In this document: in pieces, positions 47,817-59,561 of the stretch | How positions within the stretch are numbered: the first letter of the stretch is position 1 | Layout: the number at the start of each line of letters is the position of its first letter | Assembly: GCA_003667245.1 (NCBI GenBank) | Contig: RCNN01000115.1 | Location: 1 to 60,565, forward strand | Source of the DNA: Heterostelium multicystogenum | Taxonomy: Eukaryota > Evosea > Eumycetozoa > Acytosteliales > Acytosteliaceae | Direction: 5' to 3' | DNA length: 60,565 nucleotides | The notes under the pieces: generated by a model | The model's input: only the letters and a program-made list of their open reading frames with translations | Told to the model about the DNA's origin: nothing | Database searches by the model: none | Position numbers and translations under genes: made by a program

Positions 47817-49280
47817 TTATACATATTCTGTTTCTTCGATTTGATTCATTTTATTAACATGTATCTTTGTTCCATATGGTCCAGCTATTGTATTGTATTT
47901 AATCAAAATAGAATAAGATTAGATTAGTGGGCAATATAATAATAGATAGTAACTTACGTTCCCAATTATCTGTGAGGTCAGGACTGGAAGTAGTGGATTT
48001 GTTGGAAATGGTTTTGAATGGAGGGTTTATCAGTAAAATAACAGCAACAAAGATAGCTGCCATTATCTGTGCTACAAAAATACCCATAGACCTAATATGA
48101 AAAGATAGATTAGTTATTGGTTGGTTGTTTTGTATATGTTGATTGATTACATACGATGCCAATATCCACCGATAACTGCGGGTCCAAGACATCTGCTCAT
48201 ATTGTATCCAGGACCACTGTATGTATATGCATATCCTCCTGCTAGAATCTGTGTTAAACCAATAGTTCCACTAATGAGAAAGGCTGATACGATTGGTCCG
48301 AGAACGGAGTATTGTCTAGGATCCAAAGCAGTGAAGAAAGTTACGAATATATTGATAAAAGACAAAATAAACTCGGCACATAATCCTCTACCTATGTTCA
48401 AATCTTCGGCGAAATCACATGCTGCTAAATGTGTCCTTGCTTCAATGACTTCTGGAACAATTCCTTTAAGTAAACCTGCTCCTACAATTCCACCTGCAAA
48501 CTGTGCAATCATATATACAATTCCTTTACAAACTATATCGTATTGAATGTAAGTAGATGGTAAAGCATTATGATATTGCGATGATACCTACTTGGTGTGT
48601 AGCCACATAGTAATGTAGTAAGTGTGATGGTTGGATTGAGATGAGCACCACTTGCTGGAGCACATGACAAATCAACAATGCGATCATAAAAGTATGTAAA
48701 AGTCCAATCGAAAAGGTGACTCTCCACGACATGACAAGATGTGAGTTTGGAAGTTGAATCATATTGCTCGGATTATAGTCTACTGAAAACATAAAGTAGT
48801 TGACCATTGTCAAAATGATAGAGAGCGCCAAGAATACCAGAAGCATCGTACCTATAAATTCGATCAGGGCCTCTTTGTAGAGCAGCGAGGTCTTCAGCTG
48901 CCCCCAATCCATCCATATATTGACATACTCGCTCCACGATCTAAATACTTTAGTGTGCTTGGTCGGCTCGGCAGTGTATCTGGTGTCTTTCAGCTGTGTA
49001 TAGCAAATCAGCGAACCGGGGAAGTTGGCACCCTTCGAATGAACGATATTGAAATCCAAAGCTTTCGATATATTTTTCTTTTCGGTTTGCCACCTCTTTC
49101 TCGCAGTGTCTGATCTTTTATTCTTCGGAGATCGGACGTCGCAATGGTGTGTCTATAGTCGCTCTTTTTTATTAACAGTGTAGTGAGGTCTATCCGGCAT
49201 GCCATAGGAAAAATCCCCATCCTCAAAGTCTATTTCTTTTGTTTAGCTCGTTTTTGTTTTTTACTTTCTGCATCCGACAT
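47817..49280 (-). CDS. Aquaporin-family channel (MIP) with altered NPA motifs
   Basis: Start at 49280 (MSDAESKKQKRAKQKK), a basic N-terminal tail of about 100 residues read through breaks near 49230 and 49150. The channel domain begins YKEALIEFIGTMLLVFLALS. The first pore loop reads SGAHLNPTITLTTLLCGYTP, after a break near 48725 and before an intron (about 48600-48515). YMIAQFAGGIVGAGLLKGIV and FILSFINIFVTFFTALDPRQ follow. The second loop reads GGYAYTYSGPGYNMSRCLGP, then after an intron (about 48150-48095) SMGIFVAQIMAAIFVAVILL. NPA is replaced by NPT and NMS, but the selectivity-filter Arg after the second motif is kept. The last exon (PGPYGTKIHVNKMNQIEETE, YV-stop) follows an intron at about 47955-47886. 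Water, glycerol or other solute transport cannot be told. Confidence 0.85.
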
Positions 49281-49563
49281 TCTAAAGTGATAGTAATAAT
49301 ACTAGTAATATCTTATTATTATCTGTATCATTCATAAGGTCAATCTAATAATTAGAATTATTTTTCATTTGAATGAAAGTACAATGTCAGACTCAAACTT
49401 CAACATTTTATATATATATATATATATATATTTATTATGGATAAAATCATCAACCATCACATAAATAAGAAATTTCATTAATTATTATTATTATTATTGT
49501 TTTTATTTATACTATCAGATTCGAGATAGTAAAAAATAATACGGTCGTTTTATTTGTGTTCAT

Positions 49564-49603
49564 TGTGGGTGTGTGTATATGTGTGTGGGTGTGCGGTGTG
49601 TGG
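49564..49603. promoter_or_regulatory. GT-rich block resembling G-box (GBF) sites
   Basis: A 40-base tract with repeated GTGGGTGTG-like units, about 285-325 bp upstream of the aquaporin start. In D. discoideum, GT/CA-rich G-boxes upstream of post-aggregative genes bind G-box binding factor. Function here is inferred only. Confidence 0.4.
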
Positions 49604-50557
49604 TTCATTCAACTCAACATTGAACTATACTACTAAATAGTCAGATTTATAGGCTGAAAGCCAAACTTATAATAACTAAATTAACATATTGCACCTTTCT
49701 CTTATTTCACATAACCATACATTTATTTTTATTATTTTTATTTAGTTTTGTATTAATTTATAAAACTTTAAAATCAAAATAGTATGGTTTCTTATTGAAT
49801 GAAAAGTAACAAAATCCAATCACTAATACCACAATCCTACTGATGGATAAAGATTGTGTATCATTTGGGCGTTTATAAGAGTTAAATAGTTTACTCAAAC
49901 CAAATGTATAAAAACAAACAAAAAGAGATATAATAAAACTAGTTATACTCGTTTTTTAGATATATAAAATGAGAGGATTGAAGAAATAAAGTAAATGAAT
50001 GATAAACAAAAATATTGAAATCCAGATTAAAATATTACTAAAAATGGTAATTTTTTGACATTAACATGTGAAAAACCAATAAAAAATTTATTTACATTTA
50101 TTTTATTTTCTTTCCTTTGTCAGTCAAGTAGAAGAATAATAAAATAATTTATATCACTGCTACTACTTAATGACAAAATCTTAAAATCTTCTTAATAATA
50201 ATAAAAATAATAATATTGTCTGTTTTTTAAATCAAAGGTTGTACACCAAGGTTTAAAACTAAAAATCACACACATATTTTGGATTATTTAAACACAAACA
50301 GTTCAACACCCACCAACTAAACTATTTTTATATTTAATAATACAATAATAATAAGAATAATTATATACTACTCTAGTTTCAAATCTCATTTCATTTAATT
50401 TATAAATATATTAGTAACAATAACAAACAATATTTTAATAATAAATTTGATCTATTTTATTATTAACAATAATATTATAATTTTTATTCTTATTCATCTA
50501 TTTCTCCTCTTTAATTCTTTCAATAAGTTATAAACTATTACTACTGTTATGTATTGA

Positions 50558-50559
<2 letters not shown>

Positions 50560-50588
<29 letters not shown>

Positions 50589-50589
50589 T
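50560..50589. repeat. (TCAA)n tetranucleotide array
   Basis: About 7 TCAA units (TTGA on the other strand), 110 bp upstream of the TLC-domain gene start. Confidence 0.9.
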
Positions 50590-50701
50590 AACGATTCGTT
50601 CATTCATTATTATATTCATTCAATCACTAAACCTAAGACTATATAGTAAATAACTAGTTTATAAATTGTTGTTACATTTCTAAAATAGTAATAATTTAAA
50701 A

Positions 50702-51736
50702 ATGATAGAATTAAAATATTTTATGATAGGTGTAACAACACATATTTTATTTTATTTTTCTTATATGATTATATTGGTCATTTATATTCATCAACTTACC
50801 CTAAGCTCACAAGAGAAGAAAAATTAGAATGGAATGTAAGGTAAGTATTAGTTAAGTATATAATTAAATCCTATGTATATATACTAATAAGCCAAAAGAA
50901 TAAATTCCACGGTAAACTCCACTATTGCGGCAATTATAACTTATAAAGTAATGTTTTTTGACGAAATACCTTCCGTATACAAAACTGATCCCTTCCTAGG
51001 TACCACAGGAGATCCTATGTATCTGTTTCAAGCAATTTTCGCATACTTTATATATGACACAGTTTTAATGTTTATATATCCAAATCCATTATATAATAGA
51101 CTGATGTTCATTCACCACATCATTGGAATGTATAATTTATATTTTAGTTACGTAAGTATTTATTTATTGTTTACAACAGGATTACGATAAAATTCTAATA
51201 ATCTGTTGTAGAAATTTGGACTGTTCCACTATCATTTATATGTTAGTTTGATCATTGAACTAAGCACTCCATTCGTCAACTTAAGATGGTTCCTTTATAT
51301 TTCGAAAAAGACAGAATCAGTTTTATATTTGATTAATGGATTATTATTATCTTCTACTTTTATAATTATCCGATGCTTCATTTATACTACTTGGATCATT
51401 ACTGATCTTTCCAGAGATTGGGACTTAGTATGTGAAGCCATACCAAACATTTTCCTCAGATGGATTTGGATTGGACCATTCATGATTTTACAGCCACTTA
51501 ACTTTTATTGGTCATATCTTATTTTGGTTGGTCTAGTCAAGTTACTATCAAAGAAGTTACATGGAGAGCATATCCCAACAAAGCAAGAAGACGACGAAGA
51601 ATTTCTTAAAAAACAAGGAATCTTGATTGAAAATGAAATACATTCCAAGTTGATCAATAGCAAAGAAACTACCTTTAAGCCAAAATCTCCTGCAATGTCA
51701 ACAACGAAACAAATGAAATATAAAAAAACAAATTAA
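50702..51736 (+). CDS. TLC-domain multi-pass membrane protein (TMEM56/TLCD type)
   Basis: Start MIELKYFMIGVTTHILFYF, the first membrane helix; after a frame break near 50780, PKLTREEKLEWNVR. An intron (about 50840-50910) leads to NSTVNSTIAAIITYKVMFFD. Next comes the TLC core: LFQAIFAYFIYDTVLMFIYP, RLMFIHHIIGMYNLYFSY (the conserved HH of TLC domains), then after a second intron (about 51152-51211) KFGLFHYHLYVSLIIELSTP, FVNLRWFLYI, and further helices GLLLSSTFIIIRCFIYTTWI and FMILQPLNFYWSYLILVGLV. A charged cytosolic tail follows. This family includes lipid-handling ER or plasma-membrane proteins. Which lipid is involved cannot be told. The stop is 53 bp from the convergent gene's stop. Confidence 0.85.
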
Positions 51737-51789
51737 TATAGGAAATAAATATAAACTATATGATTTTATTGTAAAATATAAATAATCTA

Positions 51790-53010
51790 CTATTTAAAAT
51801 CATCTTCTTCATCATCATCAATAGTAAACTCTATTGAATTATCGTAAGAATCCAAACTAAAATAAGTAAGGTTTTTGTCTCTGTAATCCTTTTCTGTTTT
51901 TCTGTAAGATACATATAGATAAATAATTGCACCAATAGAAAATACAACAAATATTCCTAAAACAATACCAAATACAATATAAACTAAATCATCTGGTGCC
52001 ATTTCTTTTTCCAGAATCTTGAGGACATCAATGTTAATACTTTAATTTCAAGGAAACTAAACAACTTAAACTTACTTTCAAATTCAAATATTACTGAATA
52101 TGATTGATGACCTACTGTAACCACTACATAGGATGGATCATCAAGTTTACTTGGTACCTTGGAAACAAAGCATGTAGCTTTCTTAAAGTCAATGACATCT
52201 ACATTTTTACATTTTTTAAATACAAAGAAGATATCCATAGAACTGTGGAAATTGTCACCTTCTATTGTCACATTTCCACCATTGTAATCTAATTTACTTA
52301 TTGTATTGATAATAGGTTCTGTTAATTAAAAATGAGTTAAATCATTAGTTTCAGTGAAATATGAATAAAATCAACAGGATTACATACTTTTGGTAGCTCA
52401 GATAAACATTTGAAATTGCCAACACACCATTTAAATAAAACTTGATAGCATGAGAAGTACCGTACCCTTCCGATGCATAACATTCTAAGGATGAACTATC
52501 TATAACTCTCGTTTTGGTACAATTGAAAGATTCTCCAATTGAAATCCTATAATTATCAGAATGATCCTTATCTTTAGGGCCACCATTTAAAAACACTCCT
52601 CTAATTGTAATCATTCCACCTTCTGTCTTTGGAATTCCAACTATTTCCAATAGGTAAGGAGCAATTGTTATATTAAAAGAATTTGATACTGTTTTCTCGT
52701 TATACACAATTGTACAATTTTGATAGGTTGTTGAATATAAATCGTTTCCATCCCCAGTATTCATGGGTAGAATGAATTCCAAACTTTCAGAACTAACTTC
52801 AACTGGATTCATACTTAAGTTACCAATCTTCAACACAATACTATCATGATAAACTATTTCAAACTTTCCTGAAACTACAATAATATTTTCAGTTTGAAAA
52901 GATCCTTCCACTACTATTGTATTCATTTCATTTAAAGAATAACAAGATTTTATCGACAATAATAAGAAAGTTAATACAAAAACTAGTTGTGATAAATTGT
53001 ATCCAAACAT
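51790..53010 (-). CDS. Type I membrane protein with IPT/TIG-like domains
   Basis: Signal peptide MFGYNLSQLVFVLTFLLLSI, then about 300 extracellular residues with at least two IPT/TIG-like units: PYLLEIVGIPKTEGGMITIR, GVFLNGG and, after an intron (about 52383-52323), PIINTISKLDYNGGNVTIEG, DNFHSS. Many N-glycosylation sites and paired Cys are seen. A second intron (about 52072-52017) precedes EMAPDDLVYIVFGIVLGIFV, the membrane helix, then a short acidic tail ending IDDDEEDDFK. This resembles dictyostelid recognition/adhesion proteins with IPT/TIG folds (the Tgr group is an example), but it is shorter. No frame break is needed. Confidence 0.8.
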
Positions 53011-54371
53011 TTTTGTGAAGAAGTATTTAATGGATGGATTTTAAAGTGTGAAAGAAAAGTATTATTTGTTATTGACGATATATATAGTAAATAATTTAAA
53101 AAATGATCGATTTTCAAAAGAATGTCATGAAATGATTGATCATTTAAAAAAATAGTACTGTTGAATTTGGTTTAGAAAGTATTAAGTAATAAGATGCTAA
53201 GATTTGTGAAGTAGGTAAGGATAAGAAGAGAGTTTTTTAACTTTAACTAATTAATGTTATTTGATAGATTTAAGTTGAATTTTATAATAAACAATTATTA
53301 TATATTATTATTATACAAAATAATATTTATATTCATTATTGATGGGATTGCTTGTTTAAATTGGTGGATTAGAATAAATGATTGAGATTTGTTCGTTAGA
53401 CACATAGATTAGAAGTAGTTAGAATCTCATTCTATCATCAGTATGATCAAAACATTTTTATTGTGATCATTTATCATTTACATTAAATGTGGGATTGATT
53501 GGGTGTCAATATTTTGAGTGTGCTACTAAATCTAATGATTGGATTAATTTCACACCAAAAAAAGATGGACTGATTGACTGATTGTTTGGTTATTTTTGTT
53601 AATAATAAAAATATAAATATCAACATTGATCAAATAATAATAATATTATTAATATGTAATAGGATGAATTTTTGATAATCCGAATATATATTAAATTAAT
53701 ATCGTAAAATCACAACATCATTCTTTCATCGATTCATTCAACAAAGAAGGAAATAACAACGCTCCTCCTCCTCCTCATGTTTGTATTTCCAATCTAACAT
53801 ACAAGATTTGTCAAATAAATCATTTATTTAATTAAAATATTATTAAAAAATAATAATAATAATATAATAATAGTTGTAATGTATATACAGGATACACCTT
53901 ACATCAAAGAGAATATCATAAACTGTGTGCAGTAAGACTGGTATCTTTAGATAATAAACAAATAAATCTAAATAAAAAATGATTGTAAAAGATGTCAAAA
54001 ACTTCAATTGCTTCAAATCAAACTTGTCTGACTCTTGGTTGACAACAACAACAAAACAAATCTAGTAAATTCTAATTATTCTTTTTTTAAATTTATATTT
54101 AGTACATTGATTGATTGATTGATTGATTGAATGTTAGTCATATTAATATTATATAAGACAATTAAATCAATCAAAATAATATAATTGTACAAATAAATAA
54201 AATCTATTTGAAAATAATAATATTTAATATAGTAAATGAAATATTTAGTAAATATATAAAATTTAATCACTTTTAATATAAATATTTATCACATTTAATA
54301 ATAATTATTTATATTTATATCTTACCTTGTTGTAAAATATTTTAGTATATCTATTTATCTTGGTGTTGGAT
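53011..54371. other. Divergent spacer, IPT/TIG protein / leishmanolysin-like gene
   Basis: About 1.36 kb of AT-rich DNA. TTATTATTA-type runs, a CTCCTCCTCCTC tract near 53763 and a (TTGA)6 array at 54107-54130 are the only features. No ORF with coding character was found. Confidence 0.5.
54107..54130. repeat. (TTGA)6 tetranucleotide array
   Basis: Six perfect TTGA units, 241 bp upstream of the leishmanolysin-like start codon. Confidence 0.95.
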
Positions 54372-56615
54372 ATGAATTTATTTAACTTTGCCAAGTTTAT
54401 TTTGCAATTGATTCTAATTAATATAGTATTTTTATATTACTTTAATCCTGTTTTGGTTAGTGGTCATAAAATAGGAAAGTTTAGATGCATCTTTTGATGA
54501 AATTAATCAGAGATATAAAAACCAACAGTCGGATATAATTGGAGTGGGAGGACCACCACAAAGTTGGTTGGAAACACACCGTCCACTCAAACACAAGACC
54601 CAAATCGAAAACTGAAAACTTTACAAAAGAGTTTTAGCAGCAACAGCAAAAAGAATATAAAACTACGGACACCTGATTATTATAAACAGAGTAGTGATGA
54701 ATATCGAATTACAGGTAGTACACTCGACCCACAGAATCAAACCGAGAACCAAGATTTCAATCCACTGAGGATTAGCCTTTATACAGATAACCTGCTGCTG
54801 GATAACGATGTGGAATGCAGTTGCAAGAATGCTGGGATAGAATAAGAGTCGTCGGACAGCCATACATCTGCACGGAGAACGATGTCTTGAGCGATGAAAA
54901 GCGAAAGCACCTCACTGATATATTGGAATCGTCGATATCCATACTTCAAGGCGCGCTAAAAGTCCAGTCCGATGCGATACCCTATACGATTAGTGGACAA
55001 TGCTATGACAGTCCGATTCCAAGCAATCCAACCATGCAAAAACATTGGAGTTAATGCAGACCTCTTGCTGCTAATAACAGCACGTCCTATTCTACAAAAG
55101 AATGTGCTGGCATTTGGAATGATTTGCGATCATCTCGATGACTATAGACCGTTCATAGGACAACTCAACTTCAACCCTGGATCTATCGAAACAACAGAAG
55201 CTGCTCGGTCATCACAAATAGGACTGGTGCTTCATGAGATATCCCATGTACTCGGCTTTGGAAATGATACAATGAATCGATTGAATATGACTGAGAAGTT
55301 TATCAAGACAACCGGAGTAAATGGACATGGCTTGCCTGCTACCAGAGTTAATACACCACGTGTAACTAGCTTTGTAAGACACCATTTCGGATGTAATTCT
55401 ATGGAAGGTGCAGAATTGGAGGACGGAGGTGACTCTGGAACTGCATTGTCTCACTGGGAGAGACGAATTTTTATGAACGAATACATGACTGGACAAACTT
55501 CAACCAATCCAATTCTGTCGGGACTTACATTGGCCTTTTTCGAAGATACAGGTCTGTATACTGTAAACTATAGCTATGCCGAACCATTGGTGTGGGGCTA
55601 CAAACTAGGCTGTAGATTTGTAAATGAACCATGCAACAGGTGGAAGAGTGATAAAATGTTCTGTAAGTTCTCATATACACCACAATGTACCTACGACAGA
55701 ATGGCCATCGGTGTTTGTAATAGCCATCAAGTTGATGAACTTCCTGTCAAGTTCAATTACCTACTCAATGGATTTGGAGGAGATGAGTTGGCTGACTATT
55801 GCCCCTATGTAGAAGGAGTTCATGACCAAGATAGATCCCATTATTGTACATCACAATCTGGATTCAATACTTTCATTTTTCTTGGTGGAAAGCATGGAAA
55901 GAATAGCAGATGTTTTGAAAGTACTTTACTAAGCAATTCATATGGTAGTGGCGGTGGTGGAGCCAGTAAAAGTGAAGGTACAATTCGTCCAATATGCTTG
56001 AGACTGCGTGCCTCAATGAAATGAGATTGAAAATCAAGGTCGGACTATACTGGTATGATTGTCCATATGGTGGAGAACTTACCAATATTGAAGGTTTCTA
56101 TGGATCTCTGAAATGTCCAAGCAGTATTGATATTTGTACACAGGCACCAAATGATTTTGAATGGCCAGAATTCCTATCGATAGAACCTACACAAGGTCAA
56201 CCAGGGGACGAAATCACTATTCGAGGCGAAAACTTCAACCCCAATACGGTTTCCACTCATTGTGTTCAATTGTCAAGATATTACATTTGTCAATAGTTCG
56301 ATGATCATTGCCAGAATTGCCAATCAAAGTGTATTCTTGGAGAGCGGTAATTACCAAGGATCCATTTCCAAAAAGATTAATGTCGTAATTAGAGACTCTG
56401 TCACTGGAAGAAATGCTATGGGTATCCAAAGCTTTTATCTCAAATTTGATAGCAATGATAGTACAGACAAACTTGAGCTGATTGGATCATGGCTTTATCA
56501 ACATTGGTATATTTCTGTCGCAGCTGGAGTAGTCATGTTGGCTGCCATAGTCTTACTTGTTTACGGCATCAAAAAGCCGTCAACGTCAACTGGAAAAGAA
56601 AGCACAAATCAATAG
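54372..56615 (+). CDS. Leishmanolysin-like (M8) metalloprotease with IPT/TIG domain and membrane anchor
   Basis: Signal peptide MNLFNFAKFILQLILINIVF, then a propeptide with FDEINQRYKNQQ and poly-Lys/Asn stretches, read through breaks near 54500, 54590 and 54840. The mature part has RVVGQPYICTENDVL. After a break near 55040 it continues GVNADLLLLITARP and LNFNPGSI. The zinc site is LVLHEISHVLGFGNDTM (HExxH), with a third His in SGTALSHWERRIFMNEYMTG, the M8 layout with a long insert before the third ligand. The Cys-rich C-terminal part includes GVCNSHQVDELP and HYCTSQSGFNTF. An IPT/TIG-like segment EPTQGQPGDEITIRGENFNP follows, then a membrane helix (WYISVAAGVVMLAAIVLLVY) and a short basic tail. 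Breaks also occur near 55995 and 56260. Probably a plasma-membrane or endosomal ectoprotease. It is a free-living amoeba protein, so the family name does not imply a pathogen. Confidence 0.88.
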
Positions 56616-56708
56616 TGAATCCAACAGTAACAGTAGAAACAATCATAGCCAATTGGAAATATGATATATAAATAAACATTTATTACTTTAATTTTGTAAT
56701 ACAACATG

Positions 56709-57676
56709 TTACAAACATGGGTTGGTTCCATTGTTAAAATAGTAGACCTGTTCGAAATCTGGTGCAATGTCGAATGAGTAAACTGGAGCGAAATTGTAGA
56801 TGAGGGAGGAGGCCTCCTGTGATGAGTAGGTAAATTTGTGTTTGTTGTTTTGGCTTGGTTGACAAAGAAGTTGGCGGTGTATTGGTTGGCCAAATAGAGT
56901 CGTAGGAGTGGTTCATGACCTCTCGTCCCACCACTCAAAGATTGGCTTCTCTGGGTGCCATTGGGTTCCGAAGATTGGGTAGTTCTTAGCCTCGATGGTG
57001 GAGAGGAAAGTGAGACCGTCACGATCGACGTTGGTGGAAAGAACCTCAAAGAAAGTGTTGAGGTCAGAGTTTTGTTGGTAGGCAGCTGGAGAAACACCGT
57101 AGTGGTGGTTATTCATGGTGATTGGTTGTGTGGCAAGAGCATTCATGATCTCTGGTGAAGCCGAGCTAAAGAGAGTGGACGATGCAGCAGCAGCAGTCAT
57201 GTTGATTGGCACAGTGTAGTTCTCAGAATTGAATCCAGTGAGAATGTTGAAGTCGTTGGCGGCCAACATGCAGAGCTGTTGGAATCCCATGCAGGTTCCC
57301 CACAATGGGAAGACATTGCCGTTATCGTTCGATTCCAAAATGGTTTGCCAGATGAGCTTGAGGGTGTCAGTGTAAGCTGGTTGTGAGCCCAAATCGACAC
57401 CACCACCTGGGAACAAAACTCCATTGATTTGTGAAAGCAACGACTTGACAGTGGCAGCATCGGAGTCAAAGAAGATAGGGACGACACGAGCACCAGCGCT
57501 CTCTATATATTTGACGTAACTTGCAGCGATGTACTGGTCACCAAGGCGGCCATGTCACCGTTGGTTGGTTGCGACAAGATACCAATGATTGGACGAAGAT
57601 TTAGAGCGGTAGCCACTCCACTGAAACCGACGAGGCATAGGCAAACACATGCCAAAACCAAAATATTAATTTTCAT
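56709..57676 (-). CDS. ggh: Gamma-glutamyl hydrolase (folate poly-gamma-glutamate hydrolase)
   Basis: Signal peptide [20 protein letters not shown], then [17 protein letters not shown] and, after a break near 57555, [20 protein letters not shown]. The class-I glutamine-amidotransferase-like core has [33 protein letters not shown] (nucleophile Cys) and [15 protein letters not shown] (catalytic His). [11 protein letters not shown] follows, and after further breaks (about 56935 and 56860) the C-terminus [33 protein letters not shown], matching GGH. The enzyme removes gamma-glutamyl residues from folates in the lysosome or outside the cell. Length is about 315 residues, usual for GGH. Convergent with the protease gene, 94 bp between stops. 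Confidence 0.9.
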
Positions 57677-58506
57677 AGTTGATTGATTATTTAAATATAT
57701 ATATATCTGATCGATGAAATATTACTACTATAACTACTAGTACTACTACTGCTACTTCTGGATAAAGTATGATCAAACAGTTTACTGCTAATTCTATTTA
57801 TGATAAAGATTGGACAATTCAAAGAATGTAACTTTCAACCATTCATCATTTAAAGCAAATTTAACAACAAACCAGAATTTTTACAATCCTTTTTCTTTTT
57901 TTTTTAGTTAGATTTTTTGTTCCTGGGTTCATCTTTGCACATTTGAAAAAGCTCATGCATTGTGTTTTCCGAATGATTCATCTTATCGAAATACCCTTTC
58001 TATTTATAATAAACAACAACATGTAAACTTTGAATACCATCCAGAATTGAAATATCTTATCATTTTTTAAGAAACAGTAAATTACTTTATTTTAGTGTTC
58101 GAGGTGAGTCGTAATTTATAGATATTATATGTGATATATTCATGTGGTAATGAAAGTTGATGAGTCATTAAAATATATATAGATATAGATATATACATTC
58201 ACTCACTCTGGTAAATTAGGTTAACGTACAAATATTTGCAATGGTATTGGTGTTATTACAAGAAATGTTATTACTCTGTATTGTACAGTCAGTTTGAATA
58301 CACTGGACAAACAACTCATTTTTGAAATTTTAAAAAATTTACATGATTTTTTGATAAAAGATTGTCATTGTACTGTTTGAAGTTGAACTGGTTAGCTTTC
58401 AACATTAAGCTTAATACTGTTTTCAATTCGATTACTGTCTGTTATTTCGTTTGATTATTGTGTTACATTTGCTTGTTAGGTTGGTGACAATTGATGATTC
58501 ATCACC
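57677..58506. other. Divergent spacer, GGH / YEATS gene
   Basis: About 830 bp of AT-rich DNA between two divergent starts. A CTACTACTACTGC-type tract lies just upstream of GGH (57730-57760). No other feature was recognised. Confidence 0.5.
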
Positions 58507-59503
58507 ATGGTCGCACAGAAGAGAATCAAAGGTAACTTTGAGAGATCGATTATCGTTGGCTCGATCTCTCATTGGTTGGGTAAAAAAGCAGATGGTCACA
58601 CTCATACTCACAAATGGTCAGCATACATCAAAGGCATAAACAATGAAGAGCTGCCCTTTATAAAGAAGGTCATCTTCCACTTGCATTCAAGCTTTAAGAA
58701 TCCAAATAGAGGTTAGTTTATTCATTGCACAGCAGCAGCAAATAGTATCTGTTTACAAGTAGATATTAACTTATGTATCTAATTAGTTGTTGAATCACCG
58801 CCTTATGAAATCAGTGAAACAGGCTGGGGAGAGTTTGATCTTGGCGTTACAGTGTACTTTGTTGATCCCAATGAGAAGCCGCTTGATCTATTCCATCTGT
58901 TGAGACTGCATCCCCCCGATGGTGTCAAGACGAAGCAGCCTGTTGTATCAGAGACATTGGATGTTATTATTTTTTCCACGACCCCATCGATTCGTTCTAT
59001 AATCTCATAAAGTTACCAGATAAACCAGCAGAATCAAAGAACCATGCATTAAAGCTTGCCCAAGACCAAAGTAAGAATCATACCATAAGATGTGATTACT
59101 AGCTAACTTCATTTATACTTACAAACTTCTCTCCTCATAATATAATAGACCTAACTTTACAAGAACAAGCTGAGATCAATAAGTTAATTGATGGAAGAAC
59201 TAAAAACCATTGCAGAAATCCAAAAATATAGAGATCTCTGGAAAGAGAAGGAAAATGAATCTCTTCAACTGTATCAATCAATACAACAGATGGAGAAGAC
59301 AAAATTAATATACCAAAAGAAACTAGAGAAATATAATCAGATGAAACAACAACAACAAACAGGATATAAATATGACAGATGTAAATAGTAACAATAACAA
59401 CAACAATAATAATATCACTCAACCAATATCAACCGATTTAACAAATAGTAGTACAACGACTTCTACAACTGCTACAACAACAACAAATACAGTGATATTA
59501 TAA
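58507..59503 (+). CDS. YEATS-domain protein (GAS41/YEATS4 type)
   Basis: Start MVAQKRIKGNFERSIIVGSI, then SHWLGKKADGHTHTHKWSAY, IKGINNEELPFIKKVIFHLH and SSFKNPNR. An intron (about 58712-58785) leads to VVESPPYEISETGWGEFDLG, VTVYFVDPNEKPLDLFHLLR, LHPPDGVK. The WGEF block is the acyl-lysine-binding aromatic region of YEATS readers. A break near 58970 leads to HDPIDSFYNLIKLP and, after an intron (about 59071-59148), a C-terminal coiled coil (AEIQKYRDLWKEKENESLQL, YQSIQQMEKTKL), as in GAS41. A final frame change gives NMTDVNSNNNN and a Thr-rich tail to 59503; without it the frame stops at 59388. GAS41 proteins are shared by the NuA4/TIP60 and SWR1/SRCAP chromatin complexes. A further break lies near 59190. 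Confidence 0.9.
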
Positions 59504-59561
59504 ATTGAAATAATAATGTTAGATAAATCAACTACTTTAAAAAACTAACTTAAACTATTTA

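Larger units (their letters stand above)
49281..50701. other. Long divergent spacer, aquaporin / TLC-domain gene
   Basis: About 1.4 kb with no supported gene: a (TA)n run at about 49412-49431, a GT-rich block at 49564-49603, A/T-rich DNA to 50560, then a (TCAA)n array at 50560-50589 some 110 bp before the TLC start. It must hold both promoters. Confidence 0.5.

Noticed and set aside
54689..54880. Antisense ORFs over the propeptide of the leishmanolysin-like gene
   Set aside because: Shadows of a clearly coding strand.
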